NCBI GenBank assembly: GCA_937926975.1
Contig: CALBCJ010000022.1
Coordinates: 1 to 64,000, forward strand
Source of the DNA: an uncultured Propionibacteriaceae bacterium
GTDB lineage: Bacteria > Actinomycetota > Actinomycetes > Propionibacteriales > Propionibacteriaceae
DNA length: 64,000 nt
Direction of reading: 5' to 3'
Of the stretch, positions 34,023-44,340 are shown piece after piece (positions within the stretch are counted from its first letter, which is position 1; each line of letters begins with the position of its first letter). The translations under genes were made by a program, and so were the position numbers. The notes beneath the pieces are model-generated. The model was given only the letters and a program-made list of their open reading frames with translations, did not search any database and was not told where the DNA came from.

Positions 34023-36489
34023 ATGCGTCCTGTCGGCGTCGTACATCAACTACTCGGTGCCCTTGGCCAGCCTCGTGGTAGGGGCGTGTTCCCAGCGGCC
34101 GGGCCGTGGTGGACGGCACCTCGCCCGCGGCCGGCCGGCGGTGCCCGGCCTCGGTCACCGGGTGCTGGCGCCGCGAGACCCGGTAGCCCACCTCGACGAC
34201 CGCCATCCCGGCTGCGCCGACCCCCAGGCCGTACCGGATCGAGGTCGGGGTGACCACCAGGTCCAGCAGGTCCCGCAGCGGCGGCAGCCAGAAGGCCAGC
34301 ACCGCGGCCCCCACCATCATGGCCAGCAGCCCCACCTTCCACCAGCTGTACGGGCGGGCTAGGCAGGACAGCAGCCACAGGCTGGTCGCCAGCAGCGCGA
34401 TCAGAGCAGCCGTGGTGGCCTCCGGGTCACCCTGGGCCCGTCGGGCCAGCAGCGCGTACGCGGTGAAGGCCGCCACCCCGCCGGCGACTCCGGCCGGCAG
34501 CGAGAGGACCAGCACCCGGCGCAAGAAGCCCGGCAGGTAGCGGCGACGGTTCGGGGCCAGTGACAGGACGAAGGCCGGGACCCCGATCGCCACGGTCGAC
34601 ACCAGCGTCATCTGGACCGGGACGAACGGGGAGGCCAGCCCGAAGAGGGCCGCGGCCAGCAGCAGGACCGCGTTCACGGCGTTCTTGGTGACGAAGAGGC
34701 TGGCGACCCGCTCCACGTTGCCGATCACCCGTCGTCCCTCGGCCACCACCGACGGCAGGTGCGAGAAGCGGGAGTCGAGCAGCACCAGCTGGGCGACCGC
34801 CTTGGTGGCCTGGGAGCCGTTGCCCATGGCGATCCCGATGTCGGCGTCCTTCAGCGCCAGCACGTCGTTCACCCCGTCGCCGGTCATCGTGACCGTGTGC
34901 CCCTTCGACTGCAGGGCCCGGACCAGGGACCGCTTCTGGGCCGGCGTCACCCGACCGAAGACCGTGGTCTGCTCGGCGACCTCGGCCAGCTCGTCCCGGT
35001 CGGCCGGCAAGGTGCGGGCGTCGACCGGGGTCTGGACGTCGAGACCGACCCGGCGGCCGACAGCGGCCACCGTGCGGGGAGTGTCGCCGGAGATCACCAC
35101 CACCCGTACGCCCTGGGAGCGGAAGTAGTCGAGGGTCTCGGCGGCGTCGTCACGGACCACCTCGGAGAGCTCGACCAGGGCCACCGGACGCAGCTCGGGC
35201 AGCGGGTCCTCGACCCCGGGCAGCCGCTCCGCACTGGCCAGCAGCAGCACCCGGCGCCCGGTGTCGGCCAGGGCCTGGACCCGCTGCTGGACCTCGGCGT
35301 CGTCAGGGGCGAGCACGTCCGGGCCGCCCAGCAGCCAGGGCTGCCCGGCCACCCGCGCCCCACTCCACTTGCGGGCCGACGAGAACGGGACCCGGTCGGT
35401 GACCTCGGTCTTCGGGTCGGCCAGCACCTGGGCGATGGCCTGGGCGGTCTGGTTGGCGCCTTCGCCGTGGCAGAGCGCCCCCAGGACCTGCTCGACCTGC
35501 TCGGACTGGTGGCCCGGCAGCGGCACCACCCGCTCCAGGGCGATCACGCCCTCGGTCAGGGTCCCGGTCTTGTCGACACAGACCACGTCGACCCGGGCCA
35601 GCCCCTCGACCGCCGGCAGCTCCTGCACCAGGGCCCGCTGCCGGGTCAGCTGGACCGCCGCCAGGAGGAAGGCGAGCGTAGTCAGCACCACCAGGCCTTC
35701 CGGGACCAGGCCGACCATCACTCCCGCAGTCCTCAGCACGACGTGGCGCCAGCCCTCTGAGCCGACCACCCGCCACTGCGAGACCAGCGAGACCGGCAGC
35801 GCCACTGCCACGATCCAGGTCAGCCAGCGCAGCAGCAGGTTCGTCGAGTGCTGCACCTCGCTGTGGGCCCGGGTGAAGCGGCGGGCCTCGGCTGCCAGCT
35901 GCTGGGCGGTGGCCTGGCTGCCGACCCGCTCGGCCCGGAACCAGCCGCCCCCGGCGACCACCGCGGTCCCGCTGCTGACCTCGTCTCCCGCGTTCTTGGC
36001 GATGGCGTCCGACTCACCGGTCAGGTTCGACTCGTCCAGCTCGAGCCCGGCCTCGCTGAGGACCGTCCCGTCGGCGCAGACCTGGTCGCCGGGCCGCAGC
36101 GCCACCAGGTCGCCGAGCACCACGTCACCGCTGGGGAGCTCGACCGGCTGCCCGTCGCGCAGCACCAGCGCGGTCGGGGCGTGCAGCACCGCCAGCGAGT
36201 CCAGCTTGCGCTTGGCGTGCCACTCCTGGGCGATGCCGAGGACCGAGTTCACCAGCAGCGGGATCCCGAACAGGGCGTTGCGGTAGGCGCCGGTCAGCAG
36301 CACCAGCACCAGCAGGGCGCCGAGCAGCCCGTTGAACCGGGTGAAGACGTTGGCCTTGACGATCTCCGACAGCGGCCGGCTGGTGACGTCCTCGGTGCGG
36401 TTGGTCTCGCCGTGGCTCACCCGGTCGGCAACCTCGCTCGCGGTGAGGCCTGACTGTCCAGGCGGCAGGGCAGGCACCACGACAGTCAC
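34006..36489 (-). CDS. P-type cation ATPase (CtpE-like)
   Basis: An 827-residue membrane pump. Visible are TGES (157-160), the phosphorylation motif DKTGT with Asp306, MTGDGVNDV and about ten helices. The M4 motif is LVPEGLV (263-266 PEGL), which matches the mycobacterial CtpE group linked to calcium uptake rather than the CPx heavy-metal group. Cation choice is inference. No N-terminal metal-binding domain is present. A TAGCCT box 7 nt before the GTG implies a leaderless mRNA. The last ~60 residues are a soluble tail whose gene end overlaps the HisN-like gene. Confidence 0.88.
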   Translation of the reverse strand: MTVVVPALPPGQSGLTASEVADRVSHGETNRTEDVTSRPLSEIVKANVFTRFNGLLGALLVLVLLTGAYRNALFGIPLLVNSVLGIAQEWHAKRKLDSLAVLHAPTALVLRDGQPVELPSGDVVLGDLVALRPGDQVCADGTVLSEAGLELDESNLTGESDAIAKNAGDEVSSGTAVVAGGGWFRAERVGSQATAQQLAAEARRFTRAHSEVQHSTNLLLRWLTWIVAVALPVSLVSQWRVVGSEGWRHVVLRTAGVMVGLVPEGLVVLTTLAFLLAAVQLTRQRALVQELPAVEGLARVDVVCVDKTGTLTEGVIALERVVPLPGHQSEQVEQVLGALCHGEGANQTAQAIAQVLADPKTEVTDRVPFSSARKWSGARVAGQPWLLGGPDVLAPDDAEVQQRVQALADTGRRVLLLASAERLPGVEDPLPELRPVALVELSEVVRDDAAETLDYFRSQGVRVVVISGDTPRTVAAVGRRVGLDVQTPVDARTLPADRDELAEVAEQTTVFGRVTPAQKRSLVRALQSKGHTVTMTGDGVNDVLALKDADIGIAMGNGSQATKAVAQLVLLDSRFSHLPSVVAEGRRVIGNVERVASLFVTKNAVNAVLLLAAALFGLASPFVPVQMTLVSTVAIGVPAFVLSLAPNRRRYLPGFLRRVLVLSLPAGVAGGVAAFTAYALLARRAQGDPEATTAALIALLATSLWLLSCLARPYSWWKVGLLAMMVGAAVLAFWLPPLRDLLDLVVTPTSIRYGLGVGAAGMAVVEVGYRVSRRQHPVTEAGHRRPAAGEVPSTTARPLGTRPYHEAGQGHRVVDVRRRQDAYDEQL

Positions 36490-36496
36490 GCAGGCC

Positions 36497-36502
36497 AGGC
36501 TA
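36497..36502 (-). promoter_or_regulatory. -10 box of the leaderless P-type ATPase operon
   Basis: TAGCCT on the minus strand lies 7 nt before the GTG at 36489, predicting a leaderless message covering pump, HisN-like and ATL genes. Confidence 0.5.
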
Positions 36503-36570
36503 CCGGCAGCCCAGCCGTCGGCGCCCCTCGCCAGGTGCCGCGCGTCGCCCGGCTCCAGGTGTCCTGGGTG

Positions 36571-37398
36571 TCAGATGTCCTGGGTGAAGTCGATCAGGCG
36601 CTCCACCTCCGTCACCAGCTGCCGGTCCAGGTCGGTCCAGCTGGTCACCTTGGCCAGGATCGCCTTCCAGACCCCGGCAATGTCAGCCTGGTCGCGGTGC
36701 GGCCAGCCCAGCGCGGCACAGGTCCCCCGCTTCCAGTCGGTGCCCTTCGGAACCTTCGGCCAGGCCTTGATCCCCAGCACCTCCGGGCGGACCGCCTGCC
36801 AGATGTCGATGTGCTCGTGCCCGGTGACCAGCAGGTACGGCCCGTACGGCCCGCGGCCGATCTGCTCCACGACCCGGGACTCCTTGCTGCCCGGCACCAG
36901 GTGGTCGACCAGCACCCCGAGCCGGCGACGCTGGTCGGGCGCGAAGTCGGCCACGACCTGCGGCAGGTCGTCAACCCCGCCGAGGTACTCGACGACCACC
37001 CCGACGTGGCGCAGGTCGTCACCCCAGACCTTCTCGACCAGCTCGGCGTCGTGGCGGCCCTCGACGAAGATCCGCGACGGTGCCGCGACCCGGGCGGTGG
37101 TGCCGGCCGAGACCCGGGACCCGGAGGCGGTGTGGGTACGGGCCGGGGGCGCCGCCTTGCGCGGGGTGACCAGCTCGACCGGCTGGCCCTCCAGCAGAAA
37201 GCCCTTCCCGAGGGGGAACGAGCGTCGCTTCAGCAAGCGGTCCTCCAGGACCACAATCCCGTTCTCCCAGCCCACCACGGCGCCGCAGAAGCCGGTCAGG
37301 CCCTCCTCGACCACGAGGTCCCTGGTCACCGGCACCTTGGGCGGAGCCTTCTGGACGCGGTTCTCGGGGGCCAGGACGTCTCGGTAGCGGTCGGGCAC
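36571..37398 (-). CDS. DUF3097 family protein
   Basis: A 275-residue actinobacterial protein of the DUF3097 family. Landmarks are the start PDRYRDVLA, FVEGRHDAELVEKVWGDDLR (about 113-132), a VDHLVPGSKES block and GHEHIDIWQAVRP. Some features recall Toprim-like folds but the function is not established. GTG at 37398 is chosen because family members begin MPDRY; there is no good ribosome site, and frames upstream to 37527 look non-coding. Confidence 0.85.
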   Translation of the reverse strand: MPDRYRDVLAPENRVQKAPPKVPVTRDLVVEEGLTGFCGAVVGWENGIVVLEDRLLKRRSFPLGKGFLLEGQPVELVTPRKAAPPARTHTASGSRVSAGTTARVAAPSRIFVEGRHDAELVEKVWGDDLRHVGVVVEYLGGVDDLPQVVADFAPDQRRRLGVLVDHLVPGSKESRVVEQIGRGPYGPYLLVTGHEHIDIWQAVRPEVLGIKAWPKVPKGTDWKRGTCAALGWPHRDQADIAGVWKAILAKVTSWTDLDRQLVTEVERLIDFTQDI

Positions 37399-37563
37399 CC
37401 GCGACAGGGTAGCTCTCCCCTGACCCGGCCGGCCCCGCCACGCCGTACCGGCCCGGAGCCCGGCCCGGCCGAAGGGGCACGAGCCCGCCCAGGGTCTGAG
37501 CCCGGCGACGCCTGCCGTACCCTTCACGGGCTGAGCCGCCGGCCGACGCGACGGTACGCGGTG

Positions 37564-38769
37564 TTAGTCGAGCAGGTCCCGCACCACGGCGTCGGCCAGC
37601 AGCCGCCCGGTCCGGCTGAGCCGCAGCGGGTACCCCGGCTGCAGGAGCCCCCGCCCGGTCAGCTCGACGGCCCGGGCCTGCTCGGTGGCCGTGAGCACGG
37701 CCGGGTCGAGGCCGCTGGCCAGCCGCAGCTCCAGCAGCACCCGCTCGGTCCTGCGGGCTTGCGGGTCGAGCACCTCCCGCGCCTGGCCAGGGCTCCTCCC
37801 GGCGGCCAGCGCCGCGGCGTACCGGGCCGGGTGCCTGACGTTCCACCACCGCACCCCACCGACGTGGGAGTGCGCCCCGGGACCGATCCCCCACCAGTCC
37901 TGCGAGCGCCAGTAGGCGAGGTTGTGCCGGCACAGGTGCCCTGGCCGGGCCCAGCTGCTGAGCTCGTACCAGCCGAGGCCCGCAGCGCTCAGCAGCTCGT
38001 CGGCGAGCAGGTACTTGTCGGCCAGGTCGTCCTCGTCGGGGGCCGGCAGCTCGCCGCGGCGGACCCGGCGCTCAAGCCGAGTCCCCTCCTCCACGATCAG
38101 CGAGTACGCGCTGACGTGGTCGGGCTCGCCCGCCAGGGCGACCTCCAGGCTGTGGCGCCAGTCGTCCAGCGACTCACCGGGCGTGCCGTAGATCAGGTCC
38201 AGCGAGACGTCCTCGAAGCCGGCTGCTCGGGCCTCGGCCACGGCGGCCACCGCCCGGCCGGGGGTGTGCACCCGCTCCAGCGTCGCCAGCACCGCCGGGG
38301 TCGCGGACTGCATCCCGTACGAGATCCGGGTGAAGCCCCCGGCCCGCAGCTCGGCCAGCGAGCGGGGGCTGACTGACTCGGGGTTGGCCTCGCAGGAGAC
38401 CTCCGCGTCTGGGGCCAGGTCGAAGTGCTGCCGGACCGCGTCCAGCAGCGCCACCAGCTGCTGGCTGGGGAGCAGTGTCGGGGTGCCGCCGCCGACGAAG
38501 ACCGTCGTCACCCGCCGCCGGCCCAGCACCCGGCGGGCCAGGGCGACCTCGCCGAGGGTCGCCGACAGGTACGCGTCCCGCGCCTGGCCTGGGTCGGCGC
38601 CGAGCTCGGCGGCGGTGTAGGTGTTGAAGTCGCAGTAGCCGCAGCGGGTCCGGCAGAACGGGACGTGCAGGTAGACCGCCAGCGGCCGCTCGGCCGAGCC
38701 GACCAGCGCCGACGGCGGCAGCTCCCCGCCAGCAGGGACCGGGTCCCCGTCCGGCTCTGGTCCCGCCAT
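37564..38769 (-). CDS. hemW: Heme chaperone HemW (radical SAM)
   Basis: HemW is a radical-SAM protein related to HemN; members bind heme and deliver it to apoproteins. The 401-residue protein has CRTRCGYCDF with Cys39, Cys43 and Cys46, lacking the fourth Cys that marks true HemN. VGGGTPTLL and the C-terminal winged-helix region are present. The second ATG (38769) has GGAGG 5 nt upstream and is preferred over ATG 38772. Confidence 0.9.
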   Translation of the reverse strand: MAGPEPDGDPVPAGGELPPSALVGSAERPLAVYLHVPFCRTRCGYCDFNTYTAAELGADPGQARDAYLSATLGEVALARRVLGRRRVTTVFVGGGTPTLLPSQQLVALLDAVRQHFDLAPDAEVSCEANPESVSPRSLAELRAGGFTRISYGMQSATPAVLATLERVHTPGRAVAAVAEARAAGFEDVSLDLIYGTPGESLDDWRHSLEVALAGEPDHVSAYSLIVEEGTRLERRVRRGELPAPDEDDLADKYLLADELLSAAGLGWYELSSWARPGHLCRHNLAYWRSQDWWGIGPGAHSHVGGVRWWNVRHPARYAAALAAGRSPGQAREVLDPQARRTERVLLELRLASGLDPAVLTATEQARAVELTGRGLLQPGYPLRLSRTGRLLADAVVRDLLD

Positions 38770-38845
38770 CATCGCCTCCGCTCCTCAGGGCCGCCCCAAC
38801 ACCATAGAAGAGAGGCAGAGTTGCCAGCGCTGTCATCCTGGGGGC

Positions 38846-39436
38846 ATGCGCACGATCGACTGGCGCCCGCTGCGGCAGGGCGCACTGGTGATGGCCGCGG
38901 TGGTGGCCCTGCTCTGGCTGCTCGAAGTGGTCGACACCCTGACCGGGAACGCTCTGGACGGCTTCGGGATCCGGTCCTGGGAGCTGTCCGGGCTCAGCGG
39001 CATCATCTTCGCGCCGCTGCTGCACCTCGGCTTCGGCCACCTGGCGGCGAACACGGTGCCGCTGTTCCTGCTCGGCACCGTGATCTGGGCCAGTGGGGTG
39101 CGGCAGTGGGTGGTGTCGACCGTCATCTCCTGGGTGACGTCGGGCCTGCTGGCCTGGCTGCTGACGCCGATCCACCACCTGATCGTGGGCGCCTCCGGGA
39201 TCGTCTTCGGCTGGATCGTCTACCTCGTGCTGCGGGGCTTCCTGAGCCGGGACTGGAAGCACCTGGTCCTGGGCCTGCTGGTGATGCTCGGGTACGGCTC
39301 CGTCCTGCTCGGCGGGATCCTGCCACTGAACGCCGGGGTCTCCTGGCAGGGCCACCTCGGCGGGGCGATCGGGGGCGGGTTCGCCGCGTACCTGCTCCAC
39401 TGGCGGGCCAGCCACCGCAGCAAGCGGGTGGTCTGA
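38846..39436 (+). CDS. Rhomboid-family intramembrane serine protease
   Basis: A 196-residue protein with about six helices. GASG with Ser117 and His170 in SWQGHLGGAIGG form the catalytic dyad, and an HLGFGHLAAN stretch (60-69) occupies the L1/second-helix region. It should cut transmembrane substrates within the membrane. It is divergent from hemW and ends 7 bp from nhaA, which faces it. Confidence 0.88.
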   Translation: MRTIDWRPLRQGALVMAAVVALLWLLEVVDTLTGNALDGFGIRSWELSGLSGIIFAPLLHLGFGHLAANTVPLFLLGTVIWASGVRQWVVSTVISWVTSGLLAWLLTPIHHLIVGASGIVFGWIVYLVLRGFLSRDWKHLVLGLLVMLGYGSVLLGGILPLNAGVSWQGHLGGAIGGGFAAYLLHWRASHRSKRVV

Positions 39437-39443
39437 CCCCGGC

Positions 39444-40709
39444 TCAGTCCTGCTGGGCCTGCTCCTCGAGCAGCCGGTAGCGCCGGTTGCGCAGGCCCAG
39501 CAGCAGCGCCGCCAGCAGCGCCGCGACCAGGGTCGCCAGCAGCACCCCCAGCTTGCCCTGACCCACCAGCCGCTCGTCGGCGAAGCTCAGCTCGACCACC
39601 AGCAGCGAGACGGTAAAGCCGATCCCGGCCAGGCAGCCCAGCCCGATCAGGTCCGCCCACGTGATCGAGTCGTCCAGCCGTACGTGGCGCAGCCGGGTCA
39701 CCAGGACGGTCGTGCCGACAATCCCGAGCGGCTTGCCCAGCACTAGCCCGGCGATGATCCCCAGCGTCACCGGCTCGGTCAGCACAGCCCGCAGCTCGCT
39801 CATCCCCCCGACCGGGACCCCGGCGGCGAAGAGCGCGAACAGCGGCACCGCCACCCCGGCTGACAAGGGCCGCAGGTAGTGGTCCAGGGCGTGCTCCAGG
39901 CTCGGCAGCGTCATCTTCTCGTGCCGGGTCCGCCGGACCGGGACCAGCGCCCCCAGCACCACCCCGGCGATCGTGGCGTGAATCCCAGACGCGTGGACCA
40001 GTGCCCAGACCGGCACCGCGAGCGGCAGCAGCAGCGCCAGCGACCACGGCCGCGGCGAGAAGAAGGTGGGCCAGCGGTGGACCACGAGGCCGAAGGCCGC
40101 CATCGGCAGCAGGGACAGCGCCAGCGGCCCCAGGTGGACCTCGCTGGTGTACACCACGGCGATGATCACGATCGCGATCAGGTCGTCCACCACCGCCAGG
40201 GTCAGCAGGAAGGTCCGCAGCGCCGTTGGCAGGTGAGACGAGATGATCGCCAGCACCGCCAGCGCGAAGGCGATGTCGGTGGCGGACGGGACCGCCCAGC
40301 CGCCGACCCCCGGCTGCCCCCAGTTCACCAGCAGGTAGAGCAGCGCCGGGACGGCGACCCCTCCCGCGGCCGCGGCGACCGGGACCAGGGCCTTGCCCGG
40401 GGAGCGCAGGTCACCGGCCACGAGCTCGTGCTTGAGCTCCAGCCCAACCAGGAAGAAGAAGAGGGCCAGCAGGCCGTCGGAGGCCCACTGCCCGACGCTC
40501 AGGCTGAGGTGCAGCCCGGCCGGGCCGAGCCGGGTGTCCCTCAGCGCCAGGTAGCTGTCGGCCCACGGGGAGTTGGCCCAGACCATGGCGACGACCGCGG
40601 CGGCCACCAGGACCAGCCCTCCCACCGTCTCGGTCCGCAGCAGGGTGGCGATCCGGCGTACCTCACGGCGGCTGCCTCGGGACAGAAACCGGGCTGTCTC
40701 AACGACCAA
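39444..40709 (-). CDS. nhaA: Na+/H+ antiporter NhaA
   Basis: A 421-residue antiporter with about twelve helices, exporting Na+ in exchange for protons to control pH and salt. The ion-binding Asp pair is Asp175-Asp176 in AVVDDLIAI, and TDIAFAL (Asp145) is the unwound-helix region. The TTG at 40709 has GTGAGGA 6 nt upstream, so it is accepted as the start. A Gly/Ala-rich central loop is typical of the actinobacterial form. Confidence 0.95.
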   Translation of the reverse strand: MVVETARFLSRGSRREVRRIATLLRTETVGGLVLVAAAVVAMVWANSPWADSYLALRDTRLGPAGLHLSLSVGQWASDGLLALFFFLVGLELKHELVAGDLRSPGKALVPVAAAAGGVAVPALLYLLVNWGQPGVGGWAVPSATDIAFALAVLAIISSHLPTALRTFLLTLAVVDDLIAIVIIAVVYTSEVHLGPLALSLLPMAAFGLVVHRWPTFFSPRPWSLALLLPLAVPVWALVHASGIHATIAGVVLGALVPVRRTRHEKMTLPSLEHALDHYLRPLSAGVAVPLFALFAAGVPVGGMSELRAVLTEPVTLGIIAGLVLGKPLGIVGTTVLVTRLRHVRLDDSITWADLIGLGCLAGIGFTVSLLVVELSFADERLVGQGKLGVLLATLVAALLAALLLGLRNRRYRLLEEQAQQD

Positions 40710-40807
40710 CGAAAGTCCTCACGGTTGGGGCCACAACGGCCGTACGATGCCGACCAGACTTCCCGGCGCAACCTCCCCCAGGGTAGCGCAGATCCCCGGG
40801 CCAAACC

Positions 40808-42685
<1,878 letters not shown>

Positions 42686-42745
42686 CGTCTCACACCCTCC
42701 GGTTGTCAGGCAGCGCTTGCCGGCGCCTGCGGGCCTGGCCAGGAG

Positions 42746-42775
42746 TTGAGGGCCTGGTACGGGCGCTGGTAGTGT
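42746..42775 (+). promoter_or_regulatory. Candidate rpsT promoter
   Basis: TTGAGG (42746-42751), 18 bp, TAGTGT (42770-42775). The transcript would have about a 65-nt leader before rpsT. Confidence 0.45.
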
Positions 42776-42846
42776 GTCCCGTCGCGATCACTCGCGCTCT
42801 GCGCCCCGGGCGCGCACCAGAACTCTCGACCAGGTAAGGCTGCCAC

Positions 42847-43107
42847 GTGGCGAACATCAAGTCCCAGATGAAGCGGATCAAGACGAACGAGAAGGCCCGT
42901 CAGCGCAACAAGGCCATCAAGTCGGCGCTGCGCACCCAGGTGCGCCGGTTCCGCGAGGCTGCTGACGCCGGTGACGCTGAGAAGGCCGCCGAGTACGCGC
43001 GCGCCGCGTGCCGGTCGCTGGACAAGGCCGTGACCAAGGGCGTCATCCACGCCAACAACGCGGCCAACCGCAAGTCGGCGATCGCCTCCCGCGCCGCGGC
43101 GCTCTAG
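42847..43107 (+). CDS. rpsT: Ribosomal protein S20
   Basis: An 86-residue, Lys/Arg-rich helical protein binding 16S rRNA in the small subunit. The sequence ANIKSQMKRIKTNEKARQRN is diagnostic. GTG start at 42847 has AAGG 7 nt upstream. It is monocistronic, bounded by a candidate promoter and a clear intrinsic terminator. Confidence 0.97.
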   Translation: MANIKSQMKRIKTNEKARQRNKAIKSALRTQVRRFREAADAGDAEKAAEYARAACRSLDKAVTKGVIHANNAANRKSAIASRAAAL

Positions 43108-43134
43108 GCGCCTCGCACCCAGCTTCTCGCCTCG

Positions 43135-43159
43135 CCCCGGCCGACCCGGCCGGGGTTTT
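43135..43159 (+). terminator. Intrinsic terminator of rpsT
   Basis: A perfect 9-bp stem (43135-43143 with 43147-43155), 3-nt loop and TTTT at 43156-43159. It lies 27 bp after the rpsT stop. Confidence 0.9.
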
Positions 43160-43259
43160 GGCGTGCTGGGGTCCGGCTGTCAGCCAACAGCTGCCGGGCT
43201 CGCCGGCAGGTCCTGCCTGGTTCCCTGGTGCTCACTGCCTGATCGTCGGTGGTGGCTGG

Positions 43260-43265
43260 CATAGT
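43260..43265 (+). promoter_or_regulatory. -10 box of the leaderless holA gene
   Basis: CATAGT lies 7 nt before the GTG at 43273, which supports that start over the GTG at 43249. Confidence 0.45.
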
Positions 43266-43272
43266 GACCTGC

Positions 43273-44256
43273 GTGGCTGTGCAATCCCCGCTCGGGAGTC
43301 TGGTGCTGGTGGTGGGTCCAGAGTCGCTGCTGGCCGAGCGGGCGGTCGAGCGGCTGGTCCGGGCGGCGCTGGAGCAGGCCCCGCAGGCCACGGTGAGCCG
43401 GGTCGAGGCTGCTTCTCTCGACGCCGGGCGGCTGCTGGAGATCACCGGGTCGGCGCTGCTGGCCGAGGAGTCGGTCGCCGTGGTGACGGGGCTCGACGCG
43501 ATCTCCGCGGACGTGGCCAAGACCTTGGTCGCGGTGGCCCAGGACCTCCCGGACGAGGTGGCGCTGGTGTGTGTGCACCCCGGTGGCGTCAAGGGCCGCC
43601 AGCATGCTGAGGCCCTGAAGAAGATCGCCGCCGAGGTGATCGACTGCCCGGCCCTCAAGGCCTGGGAGCTGGCGAAGTTCGTCACGGCTGAGGTTCGTCG
43701 AGCCCGCGGCCGGATCGACGAGGCCGCCGCCCAGCAGGTGGTGGACGCGGTGGGATCCGACACCCGGGCCCTGGCTAGCGCGGTCAGCCAGCTGCTGGCC
43801 GACGCCGGCGGCCAGCCGGTGACCTCGGACCAGGTCCGCCGCTACTTCGCTGGCCGGGCCGAGGTGACCGGTTTTGCGGTTGTCGACGACGTGATGAACG
43901 GCAACCACGCCGGCGCCCTCGAGAAGCTGCGCTGGGCCCTGGCGACCGGGGTGGCACCGGTGATGCTGACCAGCAACCTGGCGGTCGCCCTGCGCCAGCA
44001 GGGACGCTGGCTGGACCTGCGGGGAGAGCGGATGCCGGACCAGGCCCGGGCCAAGGAGGTCGGTGTCCCGCCGTGGAAGCTCAAGGACCTTGACCGGCGG
44101 TCTCGGGCCTGGACCGAGAGCGCGGTAGCGGCCGGGATCCGGGCTGTCGCCCAGGCCGACGCGGCCGTCAAGGGCGCTGAGAGCGACCCCGCGTTCGCCC
44201 TCGAGCGCCTGCTGCTGACCCTCTACCGGTGCCGGCAGGCGGCCCGCCAGCGATAG
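43273..44256 (+). CDS. holA: DNA polymerase III delta subunit (HolA)
   Basis: Clamp-loader delta subunit, which opens the beta clamp. The 327-residue protein has the actinobacterial HolA layout: LVLVVGPESLLAERAVERLV at the start, the KTLVAVAQDLP region, and a C-terminal collar with WKLKDLDRRSRAWT. Walker motifs are absent, as expected for delta. GTG at 43273 is preferred for its -10 box. It is convergent with comEC. The rpsT/holA/comEC arrangement is common in actinobacteria. Confidence 0.93.
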   Translation: MAVQSPLGSLVLVVGPESLLAERAVERLVRAALEQAPQATVSRVEAASLDAGRLLEITGSALLAEESVAVVTGLDAISADVAKTLVAVAQDLPDEVALVCVHPGGVKGRQHAEALKKIAAEVIDCPALKAWELAKFVTAEVRRARGRIDEAAAQQVVDAVGSDTRALASAVSQLLADAGGQPVTSDQVRRYFAGRAEVTGFAVVDDVMNGNHAGALEKLRWALATGVAPVMLTSNLAVALRQQGRWLDLRGERMPDQARAKEVGVPPWKLKDLDRRSRAWTESAVAAGIRAVAQADAAVKGAESDPAFALERLLLTLYRCRQAARQR

Positions 44257-44340
44257 CCGGTCCCCAGAGCTCGGTCACTGGCGCTTGCCGATGGGCGGGC
44301 ACCGTCCGCGGGCAGTCGGCCCGGTCAGTCGTCCGGCGCG

